This document shows positions 7,162 through 15,156 of a stretch of 64,000 bases of DNA, piece by piece. The stretch is taken from assembly GCF_027460265.1 (NCBI RefSeq), contig NZ_JAPZBC010000001.1:7118001-7182000 (forward strand), written 5' to 3'. Source of the DNA: Streptomyces sp. WMMC940. GTDB lineage: Bacteria > Actinomycetota > Actinomycetes > Streptomycetales > Streptomycetaceae. Position numbers and translations under genes: made by a program. Each line of letters opens with the position of its first letter. Position 1 is the first letter of the stretch. The notes beneath the pieces are model-generated. The model was not told where the DNA came from, searched no databases, and was given only the letters and a program-made list of their open reading frames with translations.

Positions 7162-9390
7162 ATGGCGGACACCAGGCTGATCCAGGGCCGGTACCGGCTG
7201 CTTGAACTGATCGGTCGGGGCGGCATGGGCGAGGTGTGGCAGGCCCGTGACGAGTCATTGGGCAGGCGGGTCGCGGTCAAGTGCCTCAAACCGCTCGGGC
7301 CGCAGCAGGACCGGACGTTCATCCGGGTCCTGCGGGAGCGCTTCCGCAGGGAGGCCAGGGTCGCCGCCGCCCTGCAGCACCGCGGGGTGACCGTCGTCCA
7401 TGACTTCGGCGAGCACGAGGGCGTGCTCTACCTGGTGATGGAACTGCTCGAGGGCCGCAACCTCAGCCAGCTGATGGAGGACAACGAGCAGCATCCGCTG
7501 CCGGTGTCCGACGTCGTCGACATCGCCGACCAGGTCGCCGACGCCCTCGCCTACACCCATGAACAGAACATCGTCCACCGGGACCTGAAGCCCGCCAACA
7601 TCATGCGGCTCACCGACGGCACGGTGAAGATCTGCGACTTCGGCATCGCCCGGCTCGGCCACGACATCGGCTTCACGTCCCGGCTCACCGGCACGGGCAT
7701 CGCCATGGGCACCCCCCACTACATGTCGCCCGAGCAGATCGGCGGGGGCCAGGTCGACCACCGCAGCGATCTGTACTCCCTGGGGTGCGTGCTGTACGAG
7801 ATCGCCACCGGCGCGCCGCCCTTCGACCTCGGCGACTCCTGGTCCATCCTCGTCGGCCACCGGGACACGGCGCCCCGGCCGTTGCGCGGCCACCGGCCGG
7901 AACTCCCCGGCTTCATCGACGAGATCGTCCTCGAACTGCTCGCCAAGACGCCCGAGGAGCGGCCCGCCGACGCCAAGGAACTGCGCCGCAGGATCGGCGC
8001 CGGGCGCGTGACGGCCACGCCCGCCGCCGGGACGGCGCCGCCGCCCCCGCACCGGCACGGCGGCGCAGAACCGGGGCTGCCGTCCTGGACGCGCGGCATG
8101 ACGAGCGGTCACAAGGCCGTCACCGTCTCCGCGCTGCGGGCCCTGCCGCCCGACTCCACGGCGGGCCTGACCGTCGAATGGACCACCGGCGTGGATCTGC
8201 GCGGTCCCGCGCCCGTGCGACTGCCCCGGCCGCAGAGGCCCACTCCGTCGCCGGAACTCCTGGCCGTGCTCACCGGACGGCACAACGCCGGTCTCAGCCT
8301 CGGCCGGCTCGGCCGCTGGGAGGAGGCGGGCGAGGTGCACCGAGCGGTCGCCACCGAGCGCGAGCACGCGCTCGGCCCCGACCACCCGGACACCCTCGCC
8401 AGCCGGTACGAGGTCGGCTTCACGCTGAGCAGGACCGGTCGGGCGGCCGACGCTCTCCGCGAGTTCGGCCGCGTCGCCGAGGGCCGCGAACGAGCCCTGG
8501 GCCCCGACCACCCGGAGACCCTGGCCGCCCGCCAGGAGATGGCGTACGTCCTCGGCCGGCTCGGCCGGCACTTCGAGGCGCACCAGGTGTACACGGCGGT
8601 GCTCGCCTCCCGGGAACGGACCGTCGGGCCGGAGCACCCCGACACCCTGCGCTGCCGTCACAACCTCGCCTTCAACCTGAGCCGTCTCGGCCGGCTCGAG
8701 GACTCGTACCGCATGGCGGAGGAGGTGGCCGCGGCGCGCACCAGGGTGCTGGGCGCCGGGCATCCGGACACGCTCGTCACCCGGTACGAGGTCGCCTACG
8801 CCCTCGGTCAGCTGGGCCGCTGGACCGAAGCCCTGCAGACCTACCGGGACGTGGCGGGAGCCCGTGCCCGGGCGCTCGGCCCCGACCACCCGGACACCCT
8901 CGCCGCACGCTACGAGATCGGGATCAGCCTCGGCCGCCTGGGACGGAGCGCCGAGGCACTGGAGCAGTACCGGGCGCTGGTGGCCGACCGCACCCGGGTC
9001 CACGGCGCCGCCGACCCGGAGACCCTGCGGGCCCGCCACGGGCTCGGCGTCAACCTGGGCCGACTCGCCCGCTGGGAGGAGGCGCTGGCCGAGGCCCGCG
9101 ACGTCTGCGCGGTCCGTGAGCGGGTCCTCGGACCCGACCACCCGGACACCCTCGTCAGCCGCCGTGAGGTCGCGGTCGGCCTGGGCTGGCTGGGCCGTTG
9201 GAGCGACGCGCTGGCCGTGTACCAGCAGGTGGCCGAGTCCCGCGAACGCGTCCTCGGCGCCGACCACCCCGACGCCCTGGCCAGCCGCAACGACCAGGCC
9301 CACTGCCTGGAGCAACTCGGCCGGGGCGGTGAGGCGGTCGAGCTCTACCGCCGCGTCGCGTCGCTCCGCCGACCGGGCGGGGCGAGCTGA
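7162..9390 (+). CDS. Soluble Ser/Thr protein kinase with C-terminal TPR array
   Basis: A 742-residue protein. Residues 11-272 are a complete Hanks-type kinase: G-loop G18-R-G-G-M-G23, ATP lysine K40 in VAVKCL, catalytic HRDLKPAN with D141, metal-binding DFG at D159, and an APE-like SPEQ. After a proline-rich linker come about nine units of 42 residues (about residues 365-735), each built like RYEVGxxLGRLGRWxEAL..RERxLGPDHPDTLxS. These are tetratricopeptide repeats of the kinesin-light-chain type. Most streptomycete kinases carry a membrane helix and PASTA or other extracellular domains; none is visible here. The kinase is therefore probably cytoplasmic and recruits partners through the TPR array. 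Confidence 0.9.
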   Translation: MADTRLIQGRYRLLELIGRGGMGEVWQARDESLGRRVAVKCLKPLGPQQDRTFIRVLRERFRREARVAAALQHRGVTVVHDFGEHEGVLYLVMELLEGRNLSQLMEDNEQHPLPVSDVVDIADQVADALAYTHEQNIVHRDLKPANIMRLTDGTVKICDFGIARLGHDIGFTSRLTGTGIAMGTPHYMSPEQIGGGQVDHRSDLYSLGCVLYEIATGAPPFDLGDSWSILVGHRDTAPRPLRGHRPELPGFIDEIVLELLAKTPEERPADAKELRRRIGAGRVTATPAAGTAPPPPHRHGGAEPGLPSWTRGMTSGHKAVTVSALRALPPDSTAGLTVEWTTGVDLRGPAPVRLPRPQRPTPSPELLAVLTGRHNAGLSLGRLGRWEEAGEVHRAVATEREHALGPDHPDTLASRYEVGFTLSRTGRAADALREFGRVAEGRERALGPDHPETLAARQEMAYVLGRLGRHFEAHQVYTAVLASRERTVGPEHPDTLRCRHNLAFNLSRLGRLEDSYRMAEEVAAARTRVLGAGHPDTLVTRYEVAYALGQLGRWTEALQTYRDVAGARARALGPDHPDTLAARYEIGISLGRLGRSAEALEQYRALVADRTRVHGAADPETLRARHGLGVNLGRLARWEEALAEARDVCAVRERVLGPDHPDTLVSRREVAVGLGWLGRWSDALAVYQQVAESRERVLGADHPDALASRNDQAHCLEQLGRGGEAVELYRRVASLRRPGGAS

Positions 9391-9434
9391 CCGCCCTGCC
9401 TCCGGGGGCGGGCGGACTGCCGGCCGGGCGGATC

Positions 9435-9469
9435 CTCGCCGGCGGGCCGCCGGGCCCTCGGCCGGCGAG
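9435..9469. terminator. Stem-loop after the kinase-TPR gene
   Basis: CTCGCCGGC (9435-9443) pairs perfectly with GCCGGCGAG (9461-9469), with a 17-base GC-rich loop. It lies 45 bases after the kinase stop and before the DUF2252 gene. No T-run follows. Confidence 0.4.
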
Positions 9470-9573
9470 CCCGCGTGACCGGTGCGGCGGCCGCCGCCGG
9501 CCGCGGCGCCCGCGGCCCGCCCGGCACGTCGTCCCGCGTCGCGGCGTTCCCGCCGCGACCGCACACTGTGACC

Positions 9574-10911
9574 ATGACGGACCTGGCCGAGGAGAGGGAA
9601 CGCGGCCGCGCCGTGCGCAAGGAGGTGCCGCGGTCCTCCCACGGGCGCTGGATCCCGGCCGCCGACCGGCCGGATCCGCTCGCGGTGCTGGAGGCCCAGG
9701 CGAAGACCCGCGAGCCCGACCTGGTGCCCGTGCGGTACGGACGGATGGCCGTCTCGCCGTTCACCTATCTGCGCGGCGCTCCGGCCGTCATGGCCGCCGA
9801 TCTCGCCGTCCAGCGGAACACCGGTCTCCGGGTCCAGCTCTGCGGCGACGCCCATCTGCTGAACTTCGGGGTCTTCGCCTCGCCCGAACGCACCCTGCTG
9901 TTCGACCTCAACGACTTCGACGAGACCCTGCCCGGCCCCTTCGAATGGGACGTGAAACGCCTCGTCGCCAGCGTCGCCGTCGCCGCACGGGACAACGGCC
10001 GGCCGGACGCCGCGGCCCGGCGGGCGGCGCGGGCGGCGGCCGAGTCGTACCGGCTGTCCATGCGGTACCTCGCCGGGCTCGGTGAGCTCGACGTCTGGTA
10101 CGAGCGCATCGCGGCCGAGGACCTGGTGCCCCTCGTGCGCGACCTGGAGCGGGCGCGCCTCGAGGCCCGGCTGGCCAAGGCTCGGCGCCGGACGAGTCTG
10201 CAGGCGCTGGAGAAGCTGACCGAGGTCGTCGGCGGACGGCGCCGGATCGTGCAGGATCCACCGCTGCTCGAGGCCGTGGCCGGGCTGGACGCCGCGTCGG
10301 TGCGCAAGATCCTCAGCGACTACCGCAGCACTCTGCCCGAGGACCGCAGGGTCCTGCTCGACCGGTACCGGTTCGTCGAGGCGGCCCGCAAGGTCGTCGG
10401 TGTCGGCAGCGTCGGGACGCGCTGCTTCGTCGCGCTGATGACCGGACGCGACGCGGAGGACCCGCTCTTCCTGCAGATCAAGGAGGCCCAGCGGTCCGTG
10501 CTGGAGCCCCATCTGCCGAAGTCCGCCTATCGCCACCAGGGTCAGCGGGTCGTCGCCGGCCAGCGGCTGCTGCAGGCGGCGAGCGACATCTTCCTCGGCT
10601 GGGTCAGCGGTCCGGGGGGTCGGCACTTCTACTGGCGCCAGCTACGGGACATGAAGGGCTCGGCGGACGTCGCGACGATGTCACCGACGCTGTTGCGCGA
10701 CTACGCGGCGCTCTGCGGCAGGGCGCTGGCCCGGGCCCACGCCCGGTCCGGGGAGCGCATCGCGATCGCGGCGTACCTCGGCGCCGCCGACACCTTCGAC
10801 CGGGCCATGGGCGACTTCGCGGTGGCCTACGCGGACCGGACCGAAGAGGACCACCAGGCCCTCCTGGCGGCCATCGGGTCCGGGTCGGTCGAGGCCGCCC
10901 AGGGCGTCTGA
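9574..10911 (+). CDS. DUF2252 family protein
   Basis: A 445-residue protein of DUF2252, an uncharacterised family that looks related to kinase-fold phosphotransferases. The core signs are LCGDAHLLNFGVFASPERTLLFDLNDFDETLPGPFEWDVKRL at about residues 90-130, which contains an HxxN followed by a DxND element like the catalytic HGDxxxxN and D of aminoglycoside-type phosphotransferases. Near the C-terminus are FYWRQLRDMKGS and GRALARAHARSGE. The start MTDLAEE at 9574 is close to a GTG at 9568; neither has a strong ribosome site. It follows the Ser/Thr kinase gene but is separated by a stem-loop. The reaction is unknown. Confidence 0.8.
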   Translation: MTDLAEERERGRAVRKEVPRSSHGRWIPAADRPDPLAVLEAQAKTREPDLVPVRYGRMAVSPFTYLRGAPAVMAADLAVQRNTGLRVQLCGDAHLLNFGVFASPERTLLFDLNDFDETLPGPFEWDVKRLVASVAVAARDNGRPDAAARRAARAAAESYRLSMRYLAGLGELDVWYERIAAEDLVPLVRDLERARLEARLAKARRRTSLQALEKLTEVVGGRRRIVQDPPLLEAVAGLDAASVRKILSDYRSTLPEDRRVLLDRYRFVEAARKVVGVGSVGTRCFVALMTGRDAEDPLFLQIKEAQRSVLEPHLPKSAYRHQGQRVVAGQRLLQAASDIFLGWVSGPGGRHFYWRQLRDMKGSADVATMSPTLLRDYAALCGRALARAHARSGERIAIAAYLGAADTFDRAMGDFAVAYADRTEEDHQALLAAIGSGSVEAAQGV

Positions 10912-11132
10912 GGCCGCCTCCCGGGCCAGCGCCGCCTCCGGGGGCGCGGCGCGTCACGCCCCCCGGCCGTTCCCGCGGCCCCGAGCCGCCTCCCGGTCCG
11001 GGGCTCCCTCCCGCATCCGGGGCAGCCCCCGCGGCGCGGTACCCGTGCCGTCCTCGGGGAGCTCCGCGGTCCGGGACCGCGAACGTGACGCCGCCCTCTG
11101 GCCCGCCCGATCATCGCGTGTTACCAAGAGGC

Positions 11133-12698
11133 ATGTCTGCAGCCTCCTCCGAATCGTTCAGCCGGTCCGTGTACGACGCCGTCATCGTGGGCGGCGGCCA
11201 CAACGGCCTGGTCGCCGCCGCCTACCTGGCCCGTGCGGGGCGCACCGTCCTGGTCCTCGAGCGCCTCGGGAACACCGGGGGAGCGGCCGTCTCCACCCGC
11301 CCGTTCGCCGGGGTCGACGCCCGGCTGTCCCGCTACTCGTACCTGGTGTCCCTGCTGCCCGGCAGCATCGTCCGCGACCTCGGGCTGGCGTTCTCGGTCC
11401 GCAAGCGCACCGTCTCCTCCTACACCCCGGTCGTGCGCGACGGCCGGGCCACCGGACTGCTCGTCGGCGGCGACCGTACGCGCGAGTCGTTCGCGGCCCT
11501 CACCGGCTCCGACCGCGAGTACACCGCCTGGGAGGCGTTCTACGACCGGACCAGGCAGGTCGCCGAGAGGGTCTTCCCCACGCTGACGGAGCCGCTGCCG
11601 ACCCGCCGGGAGCTGCGGGAGCGGGTCGGGGACGACACGGCCTGGCGGACGCTGTTCGAGGAGCCCATCGGCGCCGCGATCGAGGAGAACTTCGCCGACG
11701 ACCTGGTCCGCGGCGTCGTCCTGACCGATGCGCTCATCGGTACGTTCGCGGACGCACACGACCCGTCGCTGGTGCAGAACCGCTGCTTCCTCTACCACGT
11801 CATCGGCAACGGCACGGGCGACTGGGACGTGCCCGTCGGCGGGATGGGCGCGCTGACCGACGCGCTCGCCGGGGCGGCCCGGGCCGCCGGTGCCGAGATC
11901 GTCACCGGCCACGAGGCGGTCCGGATCGAGACCGACGGGACGGCCGCCGAGGTCGTCTTCCGCACGGACGACCGCGAGGGCACGGTCGCCGCCCGCAAGG
12001 TGCTGGTCAACGCCTCCCCGCAGGCCCTCTCCGCCCTTCTCGGCGAGCCCGCCCCGCCCCCGGCGGAGGGCGCCCAGCTCAAGGTCAACATGCTGCTGCG
12101 CCGGCTGCCCCGGCTGCGGGACCGCTCGGTCGACCCGCGGCAGGCGTTCTCCGGCACCTTCCACATCTCCGAGGGCTACGGCCAGCTGGCGACGGCGTAC
12201 GCCCAGGCCGCCGCGGGACGCCTGCCCGAGGCGCCGCCGTCGGAGATCTACTGCCACTCGCTGACCGACCCGTCCATCCTCGGCCCCGAGCCGGCCGCCC
12301 AGGGCTACCAGACCCTGACCCTGTTCGGGCTCCACACGCCGGCCCGGCTGTTCACCGACGCGCCCGACGCGACCCGTGACGCGTTGCTCAAGGCGACCCT
12401 CGCCGAGCTCGATGCCCATCTGTACGAGCCGATCACCGACTGCCTGGCGTTCGACGAGGCGGGGCGGCCCTGCATCGAGGCGAAGACCCCGCTGGATCTG
12501 GAGCACGATCTGCGGCTCCCCGGCGGGCACATCTTCCACCGGGATCTCGCCTTCCCCTGGGCGGACGGCTCGACCGGCCGCTGGGGAGTGGAGACCGCCC
12601 ACGCCAATGTGCTGCTCTGCGGCGCGGGAGCCGTGCGCGGCGGCGGTGTGAGCGGCATCCCGGGCCACAACGCGGCGATGGCGGCACTGGGCCGCTGA
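11133..12698 (+). CDS. FAD-dependent oxidoreductase, phytoene-desaturase-like
   Basis: A 521-residue flavoprotein of the phytoene desaturase/amine oxidase superfamily. The dinucleotide fold starts at about residue 14 with YDAVIVGGGHNGLVAAAYLARAGRTVLVLE. A second conserved part is VPVGGMGALTDALAGAARAAGAEIVTGHEAVRI, and the FAD-closing C-terminus reads NVLLCGAGAVRGGGVSGIPGHNAA. The start at 11133 has AAGAGG just upstream. Members of this subgroup are common in actinobacteria and mostly uncharacterised. No carotenoid genes are nearby, so carotenoid desaturation is not supported by context. It converges on the GlxA-type regulator gene with a strong hairpin between. Confidence 0.8.
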   Translation: MSAASSESFSRSVYDAVIVGGGHNGLVAAAYLARAGRTVLVLERLGNTGGAAVSTRPFAGVDARLSRYSYLVSLLPGSIVRDLGLAFSVRKRTVSSYTPVVRDGRATGLLVGGDRTRESFAALTGSDREYTAWEAFYDRTRQVAERVFPTLTEPLPTRRELRERVGDDTAWRTLFEEPIGAAIEENFADDLVRGVVLTDALIGTFADAHDPSLVQNRCFLYHVIGNGTGDWDVPVGGMGALTDALAGAARAAGAEIVTGHEAVRIETDGTAAEVVFRTDDREGTVAARKVLVNASPQALSALLGEPAPPPAEGAQLKVNMLLRRLPRLRDRSVDPRQAFSGTFHISEGYGQLATAYAQAAAGRLPEAPPSEIYCHSLTDPSILGPEPAAQGYQTLTLFGLHTPARLFTDAPDATRDALLKATLAELDAHLYEPITDCLAFDEAGRPCIEAKTPLDLEHDLRLPGGHIFHRDLAFPWADGSTGRWGVETAHANVLLCGAGAVRGGGVSGIPGHNAAMAALGR

Positions 12699-12712
12699 CC
12701 TCCTTCGCCGTG

Positions 12713-12741
12713 GGTGGGCGGCCGGGATCCGGCCGCCCACC
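12713..12741. terminator. Bidirectional terminator hairpin
   Basis: A perfect 13-bp stem (12713-12725 with 12729-12741) closes a three-base GAT loop. It sits between two convergent genes whose stops lie 14 and 16 bases outside it, so it can serve both transcripts. Confidence 0.75.
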
Positions 12742-12757
12742 TGCTGTCCCGCGCTGG

Positions 12758-13861
12758 TCAGAGCCCGGCCGTGGCCCGGCCGGGGGCAGCCGCGGTGTGG
12801 AAGGTGCGCCGGTAGGCGGCGGGGGAGACGCCGACGAGTTCACGCATGTGCTGCCGCAGCGAGTTGGCGCTGCCGAATCCGGCGCGGTCGGCCACCAGGT
12901 CGATCGACAGGTCGCTGGTCTCCAGCAGTTGCTTGGCCACCTCGACCCGCTGGGCGGTGAGCCACTGGCCGGGGGTGACTCCCGCCTCCTCGCGGAACCG
13001 CCGGGTGAACGTCCGCACGCTCATCCGCGCGTGCGCGGCCAGCTCGCCCAGCGTCAGCGGGCGGTCCAGCCGCTCCAGTGCCCAGGCCCGGGTGGGCGCG
13101 GTGGTGGTCGTCGTGGGCTCGGGCACGGGCCTCTCGATGTACTGCGCCTGGCCGCCGTCGCGCCACGGCGGGACGATGCAGCGGCGGGCCACCTGATTGG
13201 CGAGCGCGCTGCCGTGGTCGCGCCGCACCAGGTGCAGGCACACGTCGACGCCGGCCGCCGCGCCGGCCGAGCTGAGCAGGTCGCCGTCGTCGACGAAGAG
13301 CACGTCCTCGTCGAACCGCACCCGCGGGAACAGCCGACGGAAGTGCTCCGCCTCCGCCCAGTGGGTCGTGGCGGGCCGGCCGTCGAGCAGTCCCGCCGCG
13401 GCGAGGACGAAGGCGCCCGTGCAGATCGACACCGTGCGGGTGCCCGGCCGGATCCGTGCGAGGCCCTCCGCGAGGGGCGCGGGCAGCAGACCCTTCCCGG
13501 CGATGCTCCCGAGCCGGTGCGTCGGTGCGACGATCACGGTGTCGGCGCTCTCCAGCGCCTCGGGGCCGTGGGCCACGTCGATCGAGAAGCCCGCCTCGGT
13601 GCGGACGGGCCCGCCGTCCGGGGTGCAGACGACGACCTCGTACAGCGCGGTCCCGTCCGAGGACCGGGCGCTGCCGAAGATCCGCGCGGGGATGCCGAGT
13701 TCGAAGGTCATGACCCCGTCGAGGGCCAGGACCACCACGCGGTGGGGGTCCGGTCCGGGCGGTACGACGCAGCCGTCGTACACGTCCCACTCACCGCTCG
13801 CCTTCCGCTGCCCCGCCGTGCGGTCCGGGGTGCGTCCCGTGTCCCGTCCCGAAGTACCCAT
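12758..13861 (-). CDS. GlxA-type transcriptional regulator (DJ-1/PfpI + AraC)
   Basis: A 367-residue regulator. Residues about 40-210 form a DJ-1/PfpI-like domain with TRTVSICTGAFVLAAAGLLDGRPATTHW, where the cysteine sits at the nucleophile elbow position. The C-terminal AraC domain (about 265-360) has two helix-turn-helix units: LTLGELAAHARMSVRTFTRRFREEAGVTPGQWL and IDLVADRAGFGSANSLRQHMRELVGVSPAAYRR. Such proteins usually activate an adjacent gene in response to a small ligand. The gene is divergent from an NADP-dependent oxidoreductase, its most likely target, and the shared intergenic region has a repeated GGCCAG(A)TTCTG element. Confidence 0.9.
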   Translation of the reverse strand: MGTSGRDTGRTPDRTAGQRKASGEWDVYDGCVVPPGPDPHRVVVLALDGVMTFELGIPARIFGSARSSDGTALYEVVVCTPDGGPVRTEAGFSIDVAHGPEALESADTVIVAPTHRLGSIAGKGLLPAPLAEGLARIRPGTRTVSICTGAFVLAAAGLLDGRPATTHWAEAEHFRRLFPRVRFDEDVLFVDDGDLLSSAGAAAGVDVCLHLVRRDHGSALANQVARRCIVPPWRDGGQAQYIERPVPEPTTTTTAPTRAWALERLDRPLTLGELAAHARMSVRTFTRRFREEAGVTPGQWLTAQRVEVAKQLLETSDLSIDLVADRAGFGSANSLRQHMRELVGVSPAAYRRTFHTAAAPGRATAGL

Positions 13862-13901
13862 GGCCAGATTCTGTCACATCATGGCCATCCGGCCAGTTCT
13901 G
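13862..13901. promoter_or_regulatory. Direct repeat in the regulator/oxidoreductase promoter
   Basis: GGCCAGATTCTG (13862-13873) and GGCCAGTTCTG (13891-13901) repeat in the same orientation 29 bp apart, with a further ATGGCCAT palindrome at 13881-13888 between them. AraC-family regulators typically bind such direct repeats. The region abuts the regulator start and is 56 bases from the oxidoreductase start. Confidence 0.4.
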
Positions 13902-13956
13902 GGCGGGGTCGCGAGCCCCGATGGTGGAGGCGTACCGAGAACGGAAAGGACCTCTC

Positions 13957-14931
13957 ATGCACGACACCGACACCGGCACCACGATGCGCGCGATCAGCCC
14001 GGCCGCCTGGGGCGGACCCGAGCTGCTGCGCGAGGTGACCCTCGCCCGGCCCGCCCCGGGTCCCACCGAGATCCTGGTGCGAGTGCACGCGGCCGGGGTC
14101 AACCCCATCGACTGGAAGACGCGCGCCACCGGAGGCTTCGGGATGCACGGCGAACCGCCGGTGCTCGGATACGACGTCTCCGGCGTCGTCGAGGCCGTGG
14201 GGCCGGGCGTCACCGTCCACCGCCCCGGCGACGAGGTGTTCGGCATGCCGGAGTTCCCGCGCCAGGCCGGCGGCTACGCGCAGTACGTCACCGGCCCGGC
14301 CCGGCACTTCGTGCCCAAGCCCGCGGCCCTGAGCCATGTGGAGGCGGCCGCCCTGCCGCTGGCCGGCCTCACCGCCTGGCAGTCCCTCGTGGAGACCGCG
14401 GGTCTGGCCCCCGGCCGGCGGGTGCTCGTCCACGCGGCGGCGGGCGGCGTCGGTCATCTGGCCGTCCAGATCGCCGCGGCCCGCGGCGCGTACGTCATCG
14501 GCACCGCCCGTGAGGAGAACCACGCACTGCTGAAGGAACTCGGCGCCGACGAACTCATCGACTACACCCGGCACGACTTCACGGCCGTGCTCGGGAACCA
14601 GGCCGTCGACGTCGTCCTGGACTCGATCGGCGGGGACTACGGGCACCGGTCCCTGCGGGTGCTGCGCGAGGGCGGCACGCTCCTCACACTGCCCTCGCCC
14701 GACGAGGTGCCCGCCCCGGAAGAGGCCGCACCGAGGGGCATCCGCACCGGTTTCACGCTCGTGGAGCCGGACTCCACCGGGATGCGCGCGCTCGCCTCGC
14801 TCGCGGTGGAGGGAAGGCTGCGTCCCGTCGTCGAGACCGTGCTGCCGCTGGAGCGCGCCGCCGACGCCCACCGGCTGGGCGAGACCGGACGCACCCGGGG
14901 GAAGATCGTGCTCACGGTCGTGGACGCCTGA
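13957..14931 (+). CDS. NADP-dependent zinc-free quinone oxidoreductase (MDR family)
   Basis: A 324-residue medium-chain dehydrogenase/reductase. The GroES-like part has HAAGVNPIDWKTRATG and PPVLGYDVSGVVEAVG. The nucleotide-binding part has RVLVHAAAGGVGHLAVQIAAARGAYVIGTA, the AxxGxxG fingerprint of NADPH-preferring quinone reductases. No zinc-binding cysteine cluster is present. The start at 13957 follows GGAAAGGA; an in-frame ATG at 13921 lacks a ribosome site. It is probably controlled by the divergent GlxA-type regulator. Likely substrates are quinones or reactive enones. Confidence 0.88.
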   Translation: MHDTDTGTTMRAISPAAWGGPELLREVTLARPAPGPTEILVRVHAAGVNPIDWKTRATGGFGMHGEPPVLGYDVSGVVEAVGPGVTVHRPGDEVFGMPEFPRQAGGYAQYVTGPARHFVPKPAALSHVEAAALPLAGLTAWQSLVETAGLAPGRRVLVHAAAGGVGHLAVQIAAARGAYVIGTAREENHALLKELGADELIDYTRHDFTAVLGNQAVDVVLDSIGGDYGHRSLRVLREGGTLLTLPSPDEVPAPEEAAPRGIRTGFTLVEPDSTGMRALASLAVEGRLRPVVETVLPLERAADAHRLGETGRTRGKIVLTVVDA

Positions 14932-15156
14932 TCCGGACCCCCGTCGATGCGAAATCCCCGTTCCGCGTCTGTGTCCGGGTCGGTGTCCGTCGGTCGGGCC
15001 GTTCCTTCCTCGTTCCTGCTGCGTGAAGGGTGACCGGCCGTGGGAGGCGCGTGCGGGCCGGGGCACGGACTCCGGCCGCGCCCGGCCCCGCGGCCGTCCG
15101 CCGTGGCCCCGGGGAGGGGTGGCCCGTAGACCGCGCTCGAGCCCGTCCGCGGGACC

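Noticed and set aside
7162..10911. Kinase-TPR, DUF2252 and MpaB-type genes as an anti-phage defence operon
   Set aside because: No nuclease, NTPase or toxin-like effector is present, a hairpin separates the kinase and DUF2252 genes, and the neighbours are ordinary chromosomal genes.
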